Shown piece by piece: positions 17,981 to 28,515 of a stretch of DNA of 64,000 nt. Numbering within the stretch: position 1 is the first letter of the stretch; each line of letters begins with the position of its first letter. Location: the NCBI GenBank assembly GCA_037126765.1, contig JBBCBC010000012.1:7626001-7690000 (forward strand). Direction: 5' to 3'. A model generated the notes under the pieces. The model ran no database searches. It had not been told where the DNA came from and saw only the letters and a program-made list of their open reading frames with translations. A program made the translations under genes and the position numbers. The stretch is from Stenogyne calaminthoides (lineage: Eukaryota > Streptophyta > Magnoliopsida > Lamiales > Lamiaceae).

Positions 17981-18960
17981 TCAATGTTTATTTCTGAAGT
18001 AGATATAAGTAATATCATTTAGTTTCCTTAGGATATCCCACAAAGTAACTTTTTCACCTTTGGATTCCAACTTGTCGGTAAGCATCTTTTTCACAATCAC
18101 GGGGCAACCCCATATTTTGATATGTGTAAAAGTTCGCTTCTTTCCACACCATAGTTCATATGGTGTATGCTCAACCGATTTAGATGGAATCCTAGTCATA
18201 ATGTAGATTGAGGTTTGTAACGCGTATCCCCATAAGAATGTCGGAAGAGAGGAAAAGCTCATCATGGATCTCACCATGTCTAACAAGGTTCGGTTTCTCC
18301 TTTTGAAAACTCCAATCATTTGGGGTGTTCCGGGAGGAGTCCATTGAGATTGGATTCCAAGCAACTTCAGATAATCAATGAATTCATGGCTAAGGTATTC
18401 ACCTTCTTGATCTGATCGAAGAGTCTTAATACTCTTACCAAGGTGCTTCTCTACTTCAGCTTTGTACTCCTTTAAATTCTCAAAAGATTCAGATTTGTGT
18501 CTCATAAGATACACATTTCCATTTCTCGAGAAATTGCCAGTAAAAGTGATGAAGTAACCGAAGTGACCTCTAGCTAGAGTGGGCAATGGTACACATACGT
18601 CACTGTGGATCAACTTTAGAACTTCTTTGGCATGCACCTCTTTCTCATAAAGGGTTTATCGATCATCTTGCCCATGAGACAAGATTCACAATCTCCATAA
18701 GACTCAAAGTCAAATGGGGTTAAGTAGTCTAACTTTCTTAACCTTGCAATTCCTTTCCCGTTTACATGATCAAGTCTACAATGTCATAAGTAAGTTGGGT
18801 TTTCATGATTACTAAGTTTGAGTCTTTTACTTTGTATATTAAGAACATTATATCCACAATGCAACAAATATATGTTGAGAGTAATACAAAAGAACTAGAT
18901 GACAATCATTAAGTTCTAATCTAAAACCAAAGGGTAAGTCTAACATATAAGTCCCCACAC
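17981..18960 (-). pseudogene. Copia-B(-) integrase with zinc-binding (GAG pre-integrase) region
   Basis: The first part (18960-18640), degenerate, reads NPTYL, HCRLDHVNGKG and CESCLMGKM, the HHCC zinc-binding module. The core (18637-17981) reads [30 protein letters not shown] and [20 protein letters not shown]. The D,D,E catalytic set is damaged: the motif normally reading NGVSERRNRT (as in the sister copy) has lost its glutamate. This domain would insert the cDNA. Confidence 0.88.
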
Positions 18961-18962
18961 GT

Positions 18963-19232
18963 TTAGTAGCAACTCTTGCTCCGTTTCCATGTGTAAGACG
19001 ACTTCACCCGCCTTAACTGCCTAAGACACATGAGCCCCTTCACATCCTTACAAATGTGTGAGCCACATCCGGTATCTAATACCAAGCAATTAACACTATT
19101 AGTGGACATGCTTATCTTAATAACAAACATAAATGTTCTAGTGCCAGAAGCTCCCAATGCCTTATTTTCAGCAACCAGAACTTTACAGTCCTTCTTCCGG
19201 TGCCCTCTTCTACTTATAGTAGAGGCACACAT
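18963..19232 (-). pseudogene. Copia-B(-) zinc knuckle remnant and aspartic protease
   Basis: A basic RRGHRKKDC stretch is what remains of the gag CCHC zinc knuckle. It is followed by NCLVLDTGCGSHIC, the copia aspartic protease active site with the DTG triad, and the SSYTW block. The protease would mature the gag-pol polyprotein. Frames before and after do not join. Confidence 0.85.
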
Positions 19233-19867
19233 CCTTGTCTATCCGCTCCTTCCTTTGAACACCATCTTAGTGATAGTGAACTCAAAAGTCTTGAGCATGT
19301 TGTGAAGTTTAGGCATGGTCGCATCCGTCTTATTCATATTGTAGTTCATAATGAAACTAGAATATGAATCCGGGAGCGACTGGAGAATAACATAAATGAA
19401 TACGTTGGTATTTTAGCTTAATGCCTAAATTATCAAGTTTCTCAATTAGGCCTATCATCATTATCACATGAGGTGAAATCTTCCCTTCTTAAGCTAACCG
19501 GCATCTGAACAGATCTCTCATTCTTCATAAGTCTCAGAATGAGATTCAGAATCAAAGAGATCCTTCAGATGTTTGAGCATCTAGAAGGGACCCATTTTCT
19601 CACGTTGCCTATGTATATCGAGAGTCATGCCGAGCAACATCACGCACTGAGCCTGTGAAGCATCCTCTTGATGCTTCTTCTGAGCTGCTACGTCAAATGT
19701 GGCTGCCTTAGGGAACCAGATTCAGGGGTAACTTGGATTGTCGTGTCCAACACGTAATCAATCTTTTCTTGCCTTAGCACCAAACACATGTTTCGGTACC
19801 AGTCTAGAAAATTTGGCCTAGCCAATTTGTTCGTTTTCAAAACGCTTCTCAGTGATAAGTTATTCAT
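19233..19867 (-). pseudogene. Copia-B(-) gag (UBN2 type), degenerate
   Basis: An ATG at 19867-19865 opens MNNLSLRSVLKTNKLARPNF, then LDWYRNMCLVLRQEKIDYVLD, the typical start of the copia UBN2 gag. Several stops follow (from about 19690). The distal part still shows blocks shared with copia-B(+) gag at 60120-60416. The product would form the particle capsid. Confidence 0.8.
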
Positions 19868-21862
19868 TTCAACAAGCCTAGAGAAATAAAATAAAAATGG
19901 GAATTAAAACACATAATTCCTATGATCAATATTCAGCAATCAAAATAAACATGGCCTTTTAGATTTATTTTGTCTCCATTATTTTTATTTACTTAACGAC
20001 CTCATTGGAAAAGTATAAATTTATATAAAATACAAATTGTAATGGACTAGGATCAACATTACTACTATTATAACCCCAGCAAGGGCTAACCATTTATGAT
20101 ATCATAACTGGTAGGTCTCCAAACCAATTGCCAAAATGCAACTCCTAGTTTATCGAACCTAGTTCGATTGATGTCCCTTAACTTTTGTTCCCCGCGAGGG
20201 CAAGCGAAACAAAATTAAGTTGGTTTACAACCATCAAACGACGACATTACATGTCCCTATAAAAGTCCCGTTAGATGTAGATCCGAGCAAAAGACGAGGG
20301 CCTTAAATATTCATTGGAATGAAATCTCTGGTTTACTTTTAACTTTGATGGAAGACATCTTTTCAATTTAATGAAAAACCATATTTTAGTGAGGATCATT
20401 TTAAAGGCGGGGTATTAATTGCTTAATCGAGATCCAACATGTTAATCTATATCACATTTGAGCAATTATTGGGCCCCTCCTACCCAAACATGATTTCATT
20501 CGGACTAACACTTATATGGGCTCCGTCTACCCAAACAATTAATACGGTCCGACAATTATTGGGCGCCGCCTACCCAAACAGTTATAATGCGAACTATAAA
20601 TGCGTTAATGAATTTAAATAAACAAGTTAACTAAGTGGAATTTTAATAACCCTTTTAAAACCAAATTTCAAAATCCAATTTTAAATTCAATTTTAAGATT
20701 ATTAAAATTAGTAATTAATCTAATTATTTATTTGGTCCAACCAAAAAGCCAATTTTAAAATTAAAATTTATCAATTTAAAATTAGATTTTAATCTTATTT
20801 TATTCTTCAAAAGGGCTCATGTGCAAATTTCAAAAAATTGCACGGAAGGGCCTGTCCTAAATCCAATTTCGGCACAGTCCGTCCCCTCATCATCACCCGG
20901 TATCCAAAACCGTTTCCAATCGGGTCAACCAATATTAATCAAATGTCCAATAATTCATCACAGTTCATCAGAATTATTCCAAACAATCCGCAAAATTGTT
21001 CCAACTATTAGGGTTTAATCAATCACAGTTTCATCAGTTCTAAACCAAAAAACCCAATCGACATAACAGGCATTTAACATCATCAACAACCTAGAACGAT
21101 CGAAAAGAAGCAGCAACACAAAATCGAAACCAAGCCCGACTGATTAAGTGTGTGCGCGAGTCGCCGCCCCCGCTAGGCGCATGCGGGTGACTTACAGCCG
21201 CGAATGAAATAGGGGGACGCGTGTGGGGCCGCGGCCCCTTTGAACTGGGTCAGAGCAGAGGGGGACGAACGAGAGACAATCGATTTGGTGGCGCGCCACC
21301 CTGAATCGCATCGAAACAGAGGTGGTCACCGAGCATCGAAAGGGGGGGTCAAGCATCGCCGCTCTGAATCGAGATGATTCGGTGGCGCTCCACCGTGATT
21401 CAAATCGGTTTAGGACACGTCATTACATGTGTGAGCGACCGTCATAGAAAATGAAATGAGTTAGGGAGCACCACCGCAAATCATGATGAAGGTGAGTCGC
21501 GCCGCCGCGGATCAAATCCGCCGTACATGCAGCGGTGTGGGCTCACGCGAATGGCGCGAGTTGCGGAACTAGGCCACCCACTTGAGCATCATCGCTGGTC
21601 ACCCGCAGGGCCGGGAGGCACAATTTTGGGACCAAAGGGGTGACGAAGGGATTTTCCCAGAAAACCCTAGGCGCGGGGAGGAAGACGAACCATGCGAGAC
21701 AAATAAAAGGGGGAAAGGGTGTGTTTATCTAATAATCACACCCCAAAACCGAGCAAGCAATGTTTATGTGGTGCGGTCAAACCATCCGACCGTGCCACAT
21801 CAATTTATAAGAAATCTTAATTCTATAAATCAAATAATTATGCAATCAATCAAGAGCCTGAA
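19868..21862 (-). other. Copia-B(-) 5' leader with stem-loops and GC-rich palindromes
   Basis: This is a 2-kb non-coding leader between primer site and gag. It contains three spaced copies of a TGTTTGGGTAGGCGGCGCCCA-like stem-loop (20470-20490, 20517-20537 and 20560-20580, minus strand). It also holds a GC-rich block (about 21140-21700) with palindromes GGGGCCGCGGCCCC (21225-21238), GGTGGCGCGCCACC (21287-21300) and a related dyad at 21380-21395. Such structures could serve RNA dimerisation or packaging; that is inference. Open frames here are not credible genes. Confidence 0.65.
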
Positions 21863-21874
21863 GCCCTGATACCA
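21863..21874 (-). other. Primer binding site of copia-B(-) (tRNA-iMet type)
   Basis: The minus strand reads TGGTATCAGGGC one base after the LTR end TAACA. It is the plant initiator-Met primer site TGGTATCAGAGC with one change. Confidence 0.88.
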
Positions 21875-21875
21875 C

Positions 21876-22461
21876 TGTTAGAGTATACTAACACGTAAAC
21901 ACGTAATACATGTGCAGCGGAAATTAATAGTTCACCAACAACGAAAATTTAATTGCATAAACAAGTACGAATAATCATAACGAGGAATCTTACAGTATTT
22001 CGTATGCAGTTTCCTCTACTATGGTATCCAAGTAATCCCCTCGTACGGACTTGCACAGATTTGCCAGCGTTGAATCTGAGACATAATTTGCTAGGAAAAT
22101 TCCTACTCTAGATTTTATGGAGAAATTAAGTTTTCTTGTAGTGATTAATGAATCCCTATGATGTCCTATATATAGGGGAAGCCCAGCTTAAAGATTAAGC
22201 AATATTTATTAGGAAGATATTTCCTAATCTTGCAAATCATATCTCTTAGATATGATTTTCCTACAATAATATTCCATATATTATTTTGGGTTTCATATTT
22301 AATTAAATCTAATTTAATTAAACAGTAATAATAATTAATTCCAAATTAATATTATTCATTAATTCTCCATAAATTAAATATTAAATTTAGTTTAATACTT
22401 ATTAACCAACTTTAATCCGTAAAAGGGAATTACTTGTTGTGTGACCCATAGACCCTCATAT
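21876..22461 (-). mobile_element. Copia-B(-) 5' LTR, 3' piece
   Basis: This is the end of the 5' LTR next to the primer site. It is collinear with 13358 to about 14060 in the 3' LTR. It is cut at 22461 by the gypsy element; the rest of the LTR is at 56717-57659. A CTATATATAGG promoter-like box lies near 22163-22180. Confidence 0.88.
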
Positions 22462-22807
22462 TGTTGTGCACGGTTAATAACTTTCCTGCCACGTGTTTGC
22501 CAAACGAACAAGTGGACCAATAAGCCGAAGGTGCGCGCTGGCCCATCAGACAGGTGCTCGCCAGCTAGGCGAACATCCTGATCATCCACGTGTGCTCGCC
22601 AGGAGCTCAGCAGCTCGGGCGACTAGAGAACATCAGAGGCCGCCACACCATAAAAAATATGCTCGCCCGACAACCCAACATCTACTCACCTAGGCGGGCG
22701 AGCACGAGCAGTGACCAAACAAAATGCCAGACGAATAGAGAAGGGAAGATCTGCTCGGCCAAATAAGGTGAGCATAAAGCAAGGACCAAGGCGCTTGGCC
22801 TACTACC

Positions 22808-24517
22808 TGTTGGGGTTATACTGGAAAGTATGCTTTTACTTTGTATAACCAAACTGAATTTCTGTCTTATTTGCTGAAATAAATTATTTATCACTGATGC
22901 TTTAAATATGATTGAATGTTACATATATTTACTGCATACCTATTCAATAAATAGTACGTGTTACATTGTAGTTATTTAGTGATACCAGATCACAGAAGAT
23001 TAAATTAACAGTTCCTTGTAACAAAGTACATAATTCACAACCCAGATGGAAATGAACAATCCATCGTGAAATGTTGAAGTGTAAGACTCAAATTGGCTTG
23101 TCTTGACCAAGAGATTGCACTAGTGCATTATGATGCGCTGAATAGGACCTACAGGAGGACAAATTCTTCAGTACTAAATATAGAAGAATTAGACCTCAGT
23201 GGTTCATTATTTCTTAATCCCCATCCCTTAAATAGGATCGTGTGGAATTAATAATTATTGCTTTGACTTATGATGGGTAGAGAATCAATGTGATTCAATA
23301 CTTTATATCTTGGGCAATATTATTAGTTACATGACGATTGCTAAGATTTAATACGGAGAATCATGTGCAAGTACGTCTTGCTTGATTTGTCCCCTTGGGA
23401 GGCTCAGAAGTTTTATCATACTAAATCTTGCAAGTGGAATTAGTTTCCGGTATGGATAATAATATTGAGTCGTTCCTAATCCAAGGAAAAAGATATTAAT
23501 TAATATGAAGCTATTCAGTGGTTTAAATTAATTAATGGACTAGATAATCTTAAACACAAAAAATAATAACCGGGAGCCATATTAACAGTAATATGGGTTA
23601 AGATGGATAGTGCAATATTAATTATGTAGTGGGATTAATTAATATTTATGGGCTTGAATAATATTGTGGCTCAATATTGATAATTACAGGTCCATTGGAA
23701 GGTCCAATCTTAATTCTCCTAAAGGCCCCTCAAGTAGCCCAAAGATAAAGTCCAATAACTGAAAAATGTATTTAAAATAAAATAAATTATTGTTGCTTAA
23801 TTTTCCAAATTTTCGAAAATAATTAAAGGAAGAAAGAGAGAAGATTTTCTTGGAAAGATTTTATGGAATATGTATTCATGAAATACAAGATTATCCCATA
23901 AATTCAAGAAAAGTGAAAGATCCAATTTCTTCCCTATTAATTAGATATTTTCGAAAATTTTAGTGCAAAATGGAGGAGAATATTTTATTGGGAGATATTT
24001 TGGGAAATAGAATATATTGAATATATTCAAGATTGTATCTTGAGGAAGAAGCAAGGAAATTTCCCAAGAGTCCCAATAGCCCTAATTTTCATCCCCCCTT
24101 GTATTATAAATAGGGGATGAATTTTTCATCCCCAGTGCAATTTCATGTGTTGAAAAAATTAGAAATCCACAAAGGTGGTGCAACATAATTTTATTTTTCC
24201 TTTCGTTAATTGTTCGTGAGCATCCTACCACCAGATTATTGAACAAGAACGAGGGAATACTTGAGAAGGCTCTTTGGGTTTGTTCGTGTGAACGGGTATC
24301 CATCTTCTCAACGGTTGTCACTCCAAGAGGTTAGTTCACGTAAACTCCTAGCAATTCCGCGTGTGTAGAATTTATGTGGCTTGTTTATATGCATGATTTG
24401 TTGTTGAACTATTATTTGAATTAATGTAGGAATAATTCATGCTAGTAATAATTGTTAGAATTAAATTTGTATTTAAATATTCACCCCGAATAGATCCGGG
24501 CAATTAATTCCCCAACA
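22808..24517 (+). mobile_element. Solo copia-A-type LTR inside the gypsy 5' LTR
   Basis: The 1710-bp unit begins TGTTGGGGTTATACTGG and ends CCCCAACA. It is closest to the solo LTR at 52195-53876. It ends with no primer site after it, so it is solo. The flanks CTACC and TGGCC do not match, which points to a recombination product or decayed TSD. Confidence 0.85.
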
Positions 24518-24761
24518 TGGCCGCACCTCCCAGGCGGACAGGATAGCCTTTCAGGAACAAGCACACAATAGTGAACACAAAGACCAGATCACCTACTAAG
24601 CAAGTAACACCTGGATGACAAGTCGATGACTTCACGGGCAAGCAAGGACAGATGTCAACCAGAGAAGCGTGATAAGAACAGTGGAAACACTACGTATGCT
24701 CTTGCATGACAAGAAACCACCAGCTCGTGCTTGACAAGACAACACATGCTTGTCAAAACTC

Positions 24762-24769
24762 TATAAATA
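24762..24769 (+). promoter_or_regulatory. TATA box of the gypsy-Tat 5' LTR
   Basis: TATAAATA in the context CTCTATAAATAGACTCTC. The same block occurs in the 3' LTR (56376-56383) and in the solo LTR at 11317-12382 (minus strand), so it is conserved in the family. It likely sets the start of the genomic RNA. Confidence 0.75.
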
Positions 24770-25100
24770 GACTCTCAGAGATCAAAAATAGGGTTAAGAA
24801 ATTCCCTAACATCACCAACATAATAGCTTATCCTAAGCCTTGGTAATATACACAATTATGCTCGCCACATTGTAATTGTGTTCACCATACCCCCAAAATC
24901 ACTAATAATACCACCTTGGCTTGGTTCGCCCCCAGACATAGTCGATCTTGACGAACTGGGTCACCAAATCATTGTTGTCATTATATATTCCATCATATTC
25001 ACCTCATGCGCACTGTTATCGACACAGTGGATTTTATCTTATTTAGTTGTCAGTCAATACAGCCACGACATATTTTCCACGTAAGACGACTATCAACAAT

Positions 25101-25116
25101 TGGCGCTAGAAGAAGG
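25101..25116 (+). other. Probable primer binding site of the gypsy-Tat element
   Basis: TGGCGCTAGAAGAAGG lies two bases after the LTR end CAACA. TGGCGC-type sites are usual in plant gypsy elements. The matching tRNA was not determined. Confidence 0.65.
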
Positions 25117-25180
25117 GTGGTCCATAAACCAATCCAAACACCTACCAAAAAAGATCAGGTAAAAAAAAAGAAGAAATATA

Positions 25181-25231
25181 ATGCCTCAATCGAAGAAGTA
25201 CTCAAGTTCAGGGGTTGGGACAAAGCTGACT
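25181..25231 (+). pseudogene. Start of the gypsy-Tat gag, cut by the LTR array
   Basis: An ATG opens 17 codons (MPQSKKYSSSGVGTKLT), rich in serine and lysine. They end exactly where the tandem LTR array begins. The rest of gag resumes after 35898 in a frame off by one. Confidence 0.55.
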
Positions 25232-25794
25232 TGTTGGTCCCAAAAATAATTTAATTTTATGAAAAATGGGAGGGGGGAATGGTGATTTTAAAAAAATTTC
25301 TTTCTCTTACAGAATTGCTTTTCTTGTTAGTAAACATTTCCATAAGGCAAGAACATAAAACAATAAAGAATACAACAAAGTATAGTGGTTTGGAAACTCA
25401 AGCTCCTACGTCCACTCCCTCTGGTCATCAGAGAAATTCCTTACCAAGACGACTCAAGCTTTCAGACTGAACTCCAGCAGCTTACTAACTTCCTTCTATG
25501 AGTTTTCAGGCTGAACTACGCCGCAACTTACTAACTCAATTCACACAAGTTTTCAGACTGTCTCAAATAGCTTACTAACTTCTCCTCTAGAGTTTTCAGA
25601 CTGAATTCAACCGCAGCTTACTGTCATGAGCATGAAATATGGAAAATGGATGATCTATTATATTCTTCAGGGCTTGGCCCATTTCATTTATAGTGGGCTT
25701 AGGGATTTAATTATGGGCTCGCTCGGGGTTAAAAGGAAATTTGAAGAGTCGGCGCTCGAGTTTATCTGGAAAGGGGCATCCGAGCTTTGAGGGT

Positions 25795-25985
25795 TTCTTA
25801 CTGAGCCTCAGGTGGGGTTTCTTACTGAGCCTGAGGGGTTTCCTACTGAGTCTCAGGTGAGATTTCTTACTGAGCCTGAGGGGTTTCCTACTGAGTCTCA
25901 GGTGGGGTTTCCTACTGAGCCTGAGGGGTTTCCTACTGAGCCTCAGGTGGGGTTTACTACTGAGCCTGAGGGGTTTTCACCTGAG
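25795..25985 (+). repeat. ~45-bp tandem repeat in the U3 of element D
   Basis: Units of the form TTTCYTACTGAGCCTGAGGGG alternate with TTTCCTACTGAGTCTCAGGTG about four times. Inverted counterparts are at about 27180-27375. Translated, they read GFLTEPEGFPTE-like repeats, but this is LTR sequence and not a credible protein. Confidence 0.85.
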
Positions 25986-26509
25986 CCAAATCTGCCTTAG
26001 TGTCATTATCTGACTGAGCCAAATCCACCTGAGTGGATGTACCTGAATGAGCAGAATTCCCCTGAGCCAAATCCACCTGAGTGAATTTATCTGAACGAAG
26101 AAATGTTGGGCTTTTTAATGTTGGGCCCAGACACTGAGAATGATCTAGAATCTCCATTAATCTATTTTAACTCTGTATTTAAATTACCCAAGGAATATCC
26201 ATCTGTATGTGGACCCCACTGTTTGTTACAAATAGGGCCAACAGCCGATGAATGAGATATCAGAAAAATTACAACTATTCTCTCTCCTCTAACTATCTCT
26301 CTCTCTATCTAATTCTCTCTCCCCCAATTTCTTCAAATCTTCAAATCTTCATCTCTTACCCTCTATATGCAATTTATCTTCATATTTTCAGAAAATTATA
26401 CAAAAACATGAATTATAGTGTCGATAGCGCTGGGTACGCTACAATTGGTATCAAAGCCCACTATTCTCGGGTAGTGGGTTATGAGCCTGATCAACGGCTC
26501 AAGGAGCAA

Positions 26510-26751
26510 ATGATCTTCCATGAAGGCGATTTAATTGATAATTCGGGAATTGCAATTGGAAAAGAGTTTCAAGGTATTCAAGCTATGAATCCCTTACCTA
26601 AAGTAGATTTCCCTTATTTTGATGGTACTCGTCTTAGGCTTTGGATCCTCAAATGCAATGGGTATTTTAAATGTATTCCTGATTTAATGGATTCACAAAA
26701 AATTGAACTAGCGTGTGTGCACTTTGAGGGTAAGGTGGCACATTGGTGTCA
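26510..26751 (+). pseudogene. Truncated gypsy gag fragment in element D
   Basis: After the primer site, an open frame reads MIFHEGDLIDNS, then NPLPKVDFPYFDGT, LWILKCNGYFKCIPD and HFEGKVAHWCQN, a Ty3/gypsy Retrotrans_gag start. It stops at about 26751, where the sequence switches into the inverted LTR. No zinc knuckle or pol is present, so the element is non-autonomous. The gag start could lie at the later Met (26586). Confidence 0.75.
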
Positions 26752-27959
26752 AAATTCATGTTTTTGTATAATTTTCTGGAAATATGAAGATAAATTGCAT
26801 ATAGAGGAAGAGAGTAAGAGATGAAGATTTGAAGATTTGAAGAAATTGGGGGAGAGAGAATTAGATAGAGAGAGAGATAGTTAGAGGAGAGAGAATAGTT
26901 GTAATTTTTCTGATATTTCATTCATCGGTCGTTGGCCCTATTTGTAACAAACAGTGGGTCCACATACAGATGGATATTCCTTAGGTAATTTAAATACATA
27001 ATTAAAATAGATTAATGAAGATTCTAGACCATTCTCAGTGTCTGGGCCCAACATTAAAAAGCCCAACATTTCTTCGTTCAGATAAATCCACTCAGGTGGA
27101 TTTGGCTCAGGGGAATTCTGCTCATTCAGGTACATTCACTGCTCAACGGATAATGATAATGACACTCGAAAAGATTTGATGGAAAACCCCAGGCTCAGAC
27201 GGAAACCCCACCTGAGGCTCAGTAGGAAACCCCTCAAGGCTCAAGAGGAGAAACCCCACCGAGGCCCAAGAGAAAACCCCCGAAGAAACCCCACCTGAGA
27301 CTCAGTAGGAAACCCCTCAGGCTCAGTAAGAAACCCCACCCGAGGCTCAGTAAGAAACCCCTCAGGCTCAGATGCCCCGCTCAGATAAACCTGAGCGCCC
27401 GACTCTTCAGCTTCCTTTAACCTGAGCGAGCCCATAATTAAATCCCCAAGCCCACTATAAATGAAATGGGCCAAGCCCTGAAGAATATAATAGATCATCC
27501 ATTTTTCATATTTCATGCTCATGACACTTACTAACTCTTTACAACTCCAACAATCACACACAAACTACCTAACAAGAGGGTTTGGGTTTGGTTGGTGTCT
27601 CCAACTAGGTTGAGATTTTTCCTTACAATGGTTTAGCCATTATGCTAAGGTTGGGAAAATCTCTCTAAGCTTAGGATATATCATGTGTTGCTTAGATTGT
27701 GTTTTAGAACACTCTTGAGTATATTTTGGATATCTACAGATTTGTGTTATATGGTTGGAATGCTTGAGTATATGGCTCTTAGCTCTATAACATTTTTCCA
27801 CACTTAAAATGATGGAAGAGCTTGTATTTATAGTGTGGATTTGAATGTTACCGTTGGAGAAAGTCACATTCAAATCCATATTATTCTGTAATTTCTGCAG
27901 CTTTTTGTAAGGCTTGTTGACTACCTCTGATTGATCCACGTCGAAGATTCAAATTTTCG

Positions 27960-28110
27960 AACACGAGCCTTCGACATTCAACATTCAGCAATTCAACATT
28001 CAACAATTCAAAGAATTGAAAGAATTCAAAGATTCAACATTCAAAGAATCCAACATTCAAAGACTCAAAGACTCGGCATTCAAAGACTCAAGATTCAACA
28101 ATTCTCGTCT
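27960..28110. repeat. TTCAACA/TTCAAAGA minisatellite in LTR C1
   Basis: Short 7-9 bp units (ATTCAACA, ATTCAGCA, ATTCAAAG) are repeated in irregular order. Corresponding tracts lie in C2 (31035-31165), C3 (34095-34250) and C4 (35480-35645) with different numbers and order. The flanking LTR sequence is far more similar between copies. Confidence 0.85.
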
Positions 28111-28515
28111 GAGCCCATTCGACATTTAGCGGTAATGAACTTCAACCTTCTTCCATTCAGGCCACTTTTTCTCTGGCCTATTTTCCATTCAGGCCACTTG
28201 TCTTCAGGCCTATTTTCTTAGGAAACTTCAGATCAGTTTCCCCTCAACTTGTTCACTTCCCCCTCAACTTGTCACCTGTAGAAATGAACTTAAACAAATA
28301 CAAAATGTTTGGCATAAATAATCAAAACTAAAATATCCCAACAATTTCTCCCTTTTTGATAATGATGCCAAAATCATTAAAACTGCTTCAAAAAAATAAT
28401 TTATCTTCCTTTTTTTTAAAGAATCTGTTCAGGTGACCACAAATATTTTTTTCTTCAAAAGAAAAAAATAATTATCAAAATCAGTGGTCTTTAGAACACC
28501 TGCTTTAATACCAGT

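Larger units (their letters stand above)
22462..25098 (+). mobile_element. Gypsy-Tat 5' LTR interrupted by a solo LTR
   Basis: Pieces 22462-22807 and 24518-25098 together make about 927 bp. They match the 3' LTR at 55803-56711 block by block, including the GCTCGCC-rich part, the TATAAATA box and the ACGACTATCAACA end. The insertion inside is 22808-24517. Confidence 0.9.
25622..27526. mobile_element. Element D: gypsy-type insertion with two LTRs in inverted orientation
   Basis: The insertion in LTR C1 has a perfect TSD CTTAC (25617-25621 and 27527-27531). The left arm, 25622-26443, is a complete LTR (TGTCATGAGC...CTACA), followed by AT and the primer site TGGTATCAAAGC and a gag fragment. The right arm, 26752-27526, is the same LTR in reverse complement, lacking its last ~30 bp. 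Both outer ends are therefore the same U3 end. The arms share the same tandem repeats and differ only by scattered changes. Confidence 0.9.

Noticed and set aside
25812..26000. GFLTEPEGFPTE repeat protein
   Set aside because: The frame is a by-product of tandem repeats in the element D LTR, and its inverse occurs in the other arm.
27931..28221. Histidine/isoleucine-rich open frame (and equals in C2-C4)
   Set aside because: It is translation of the ATTCAACA minisatellite; length and sequence vary between otherwise similar LTRs.
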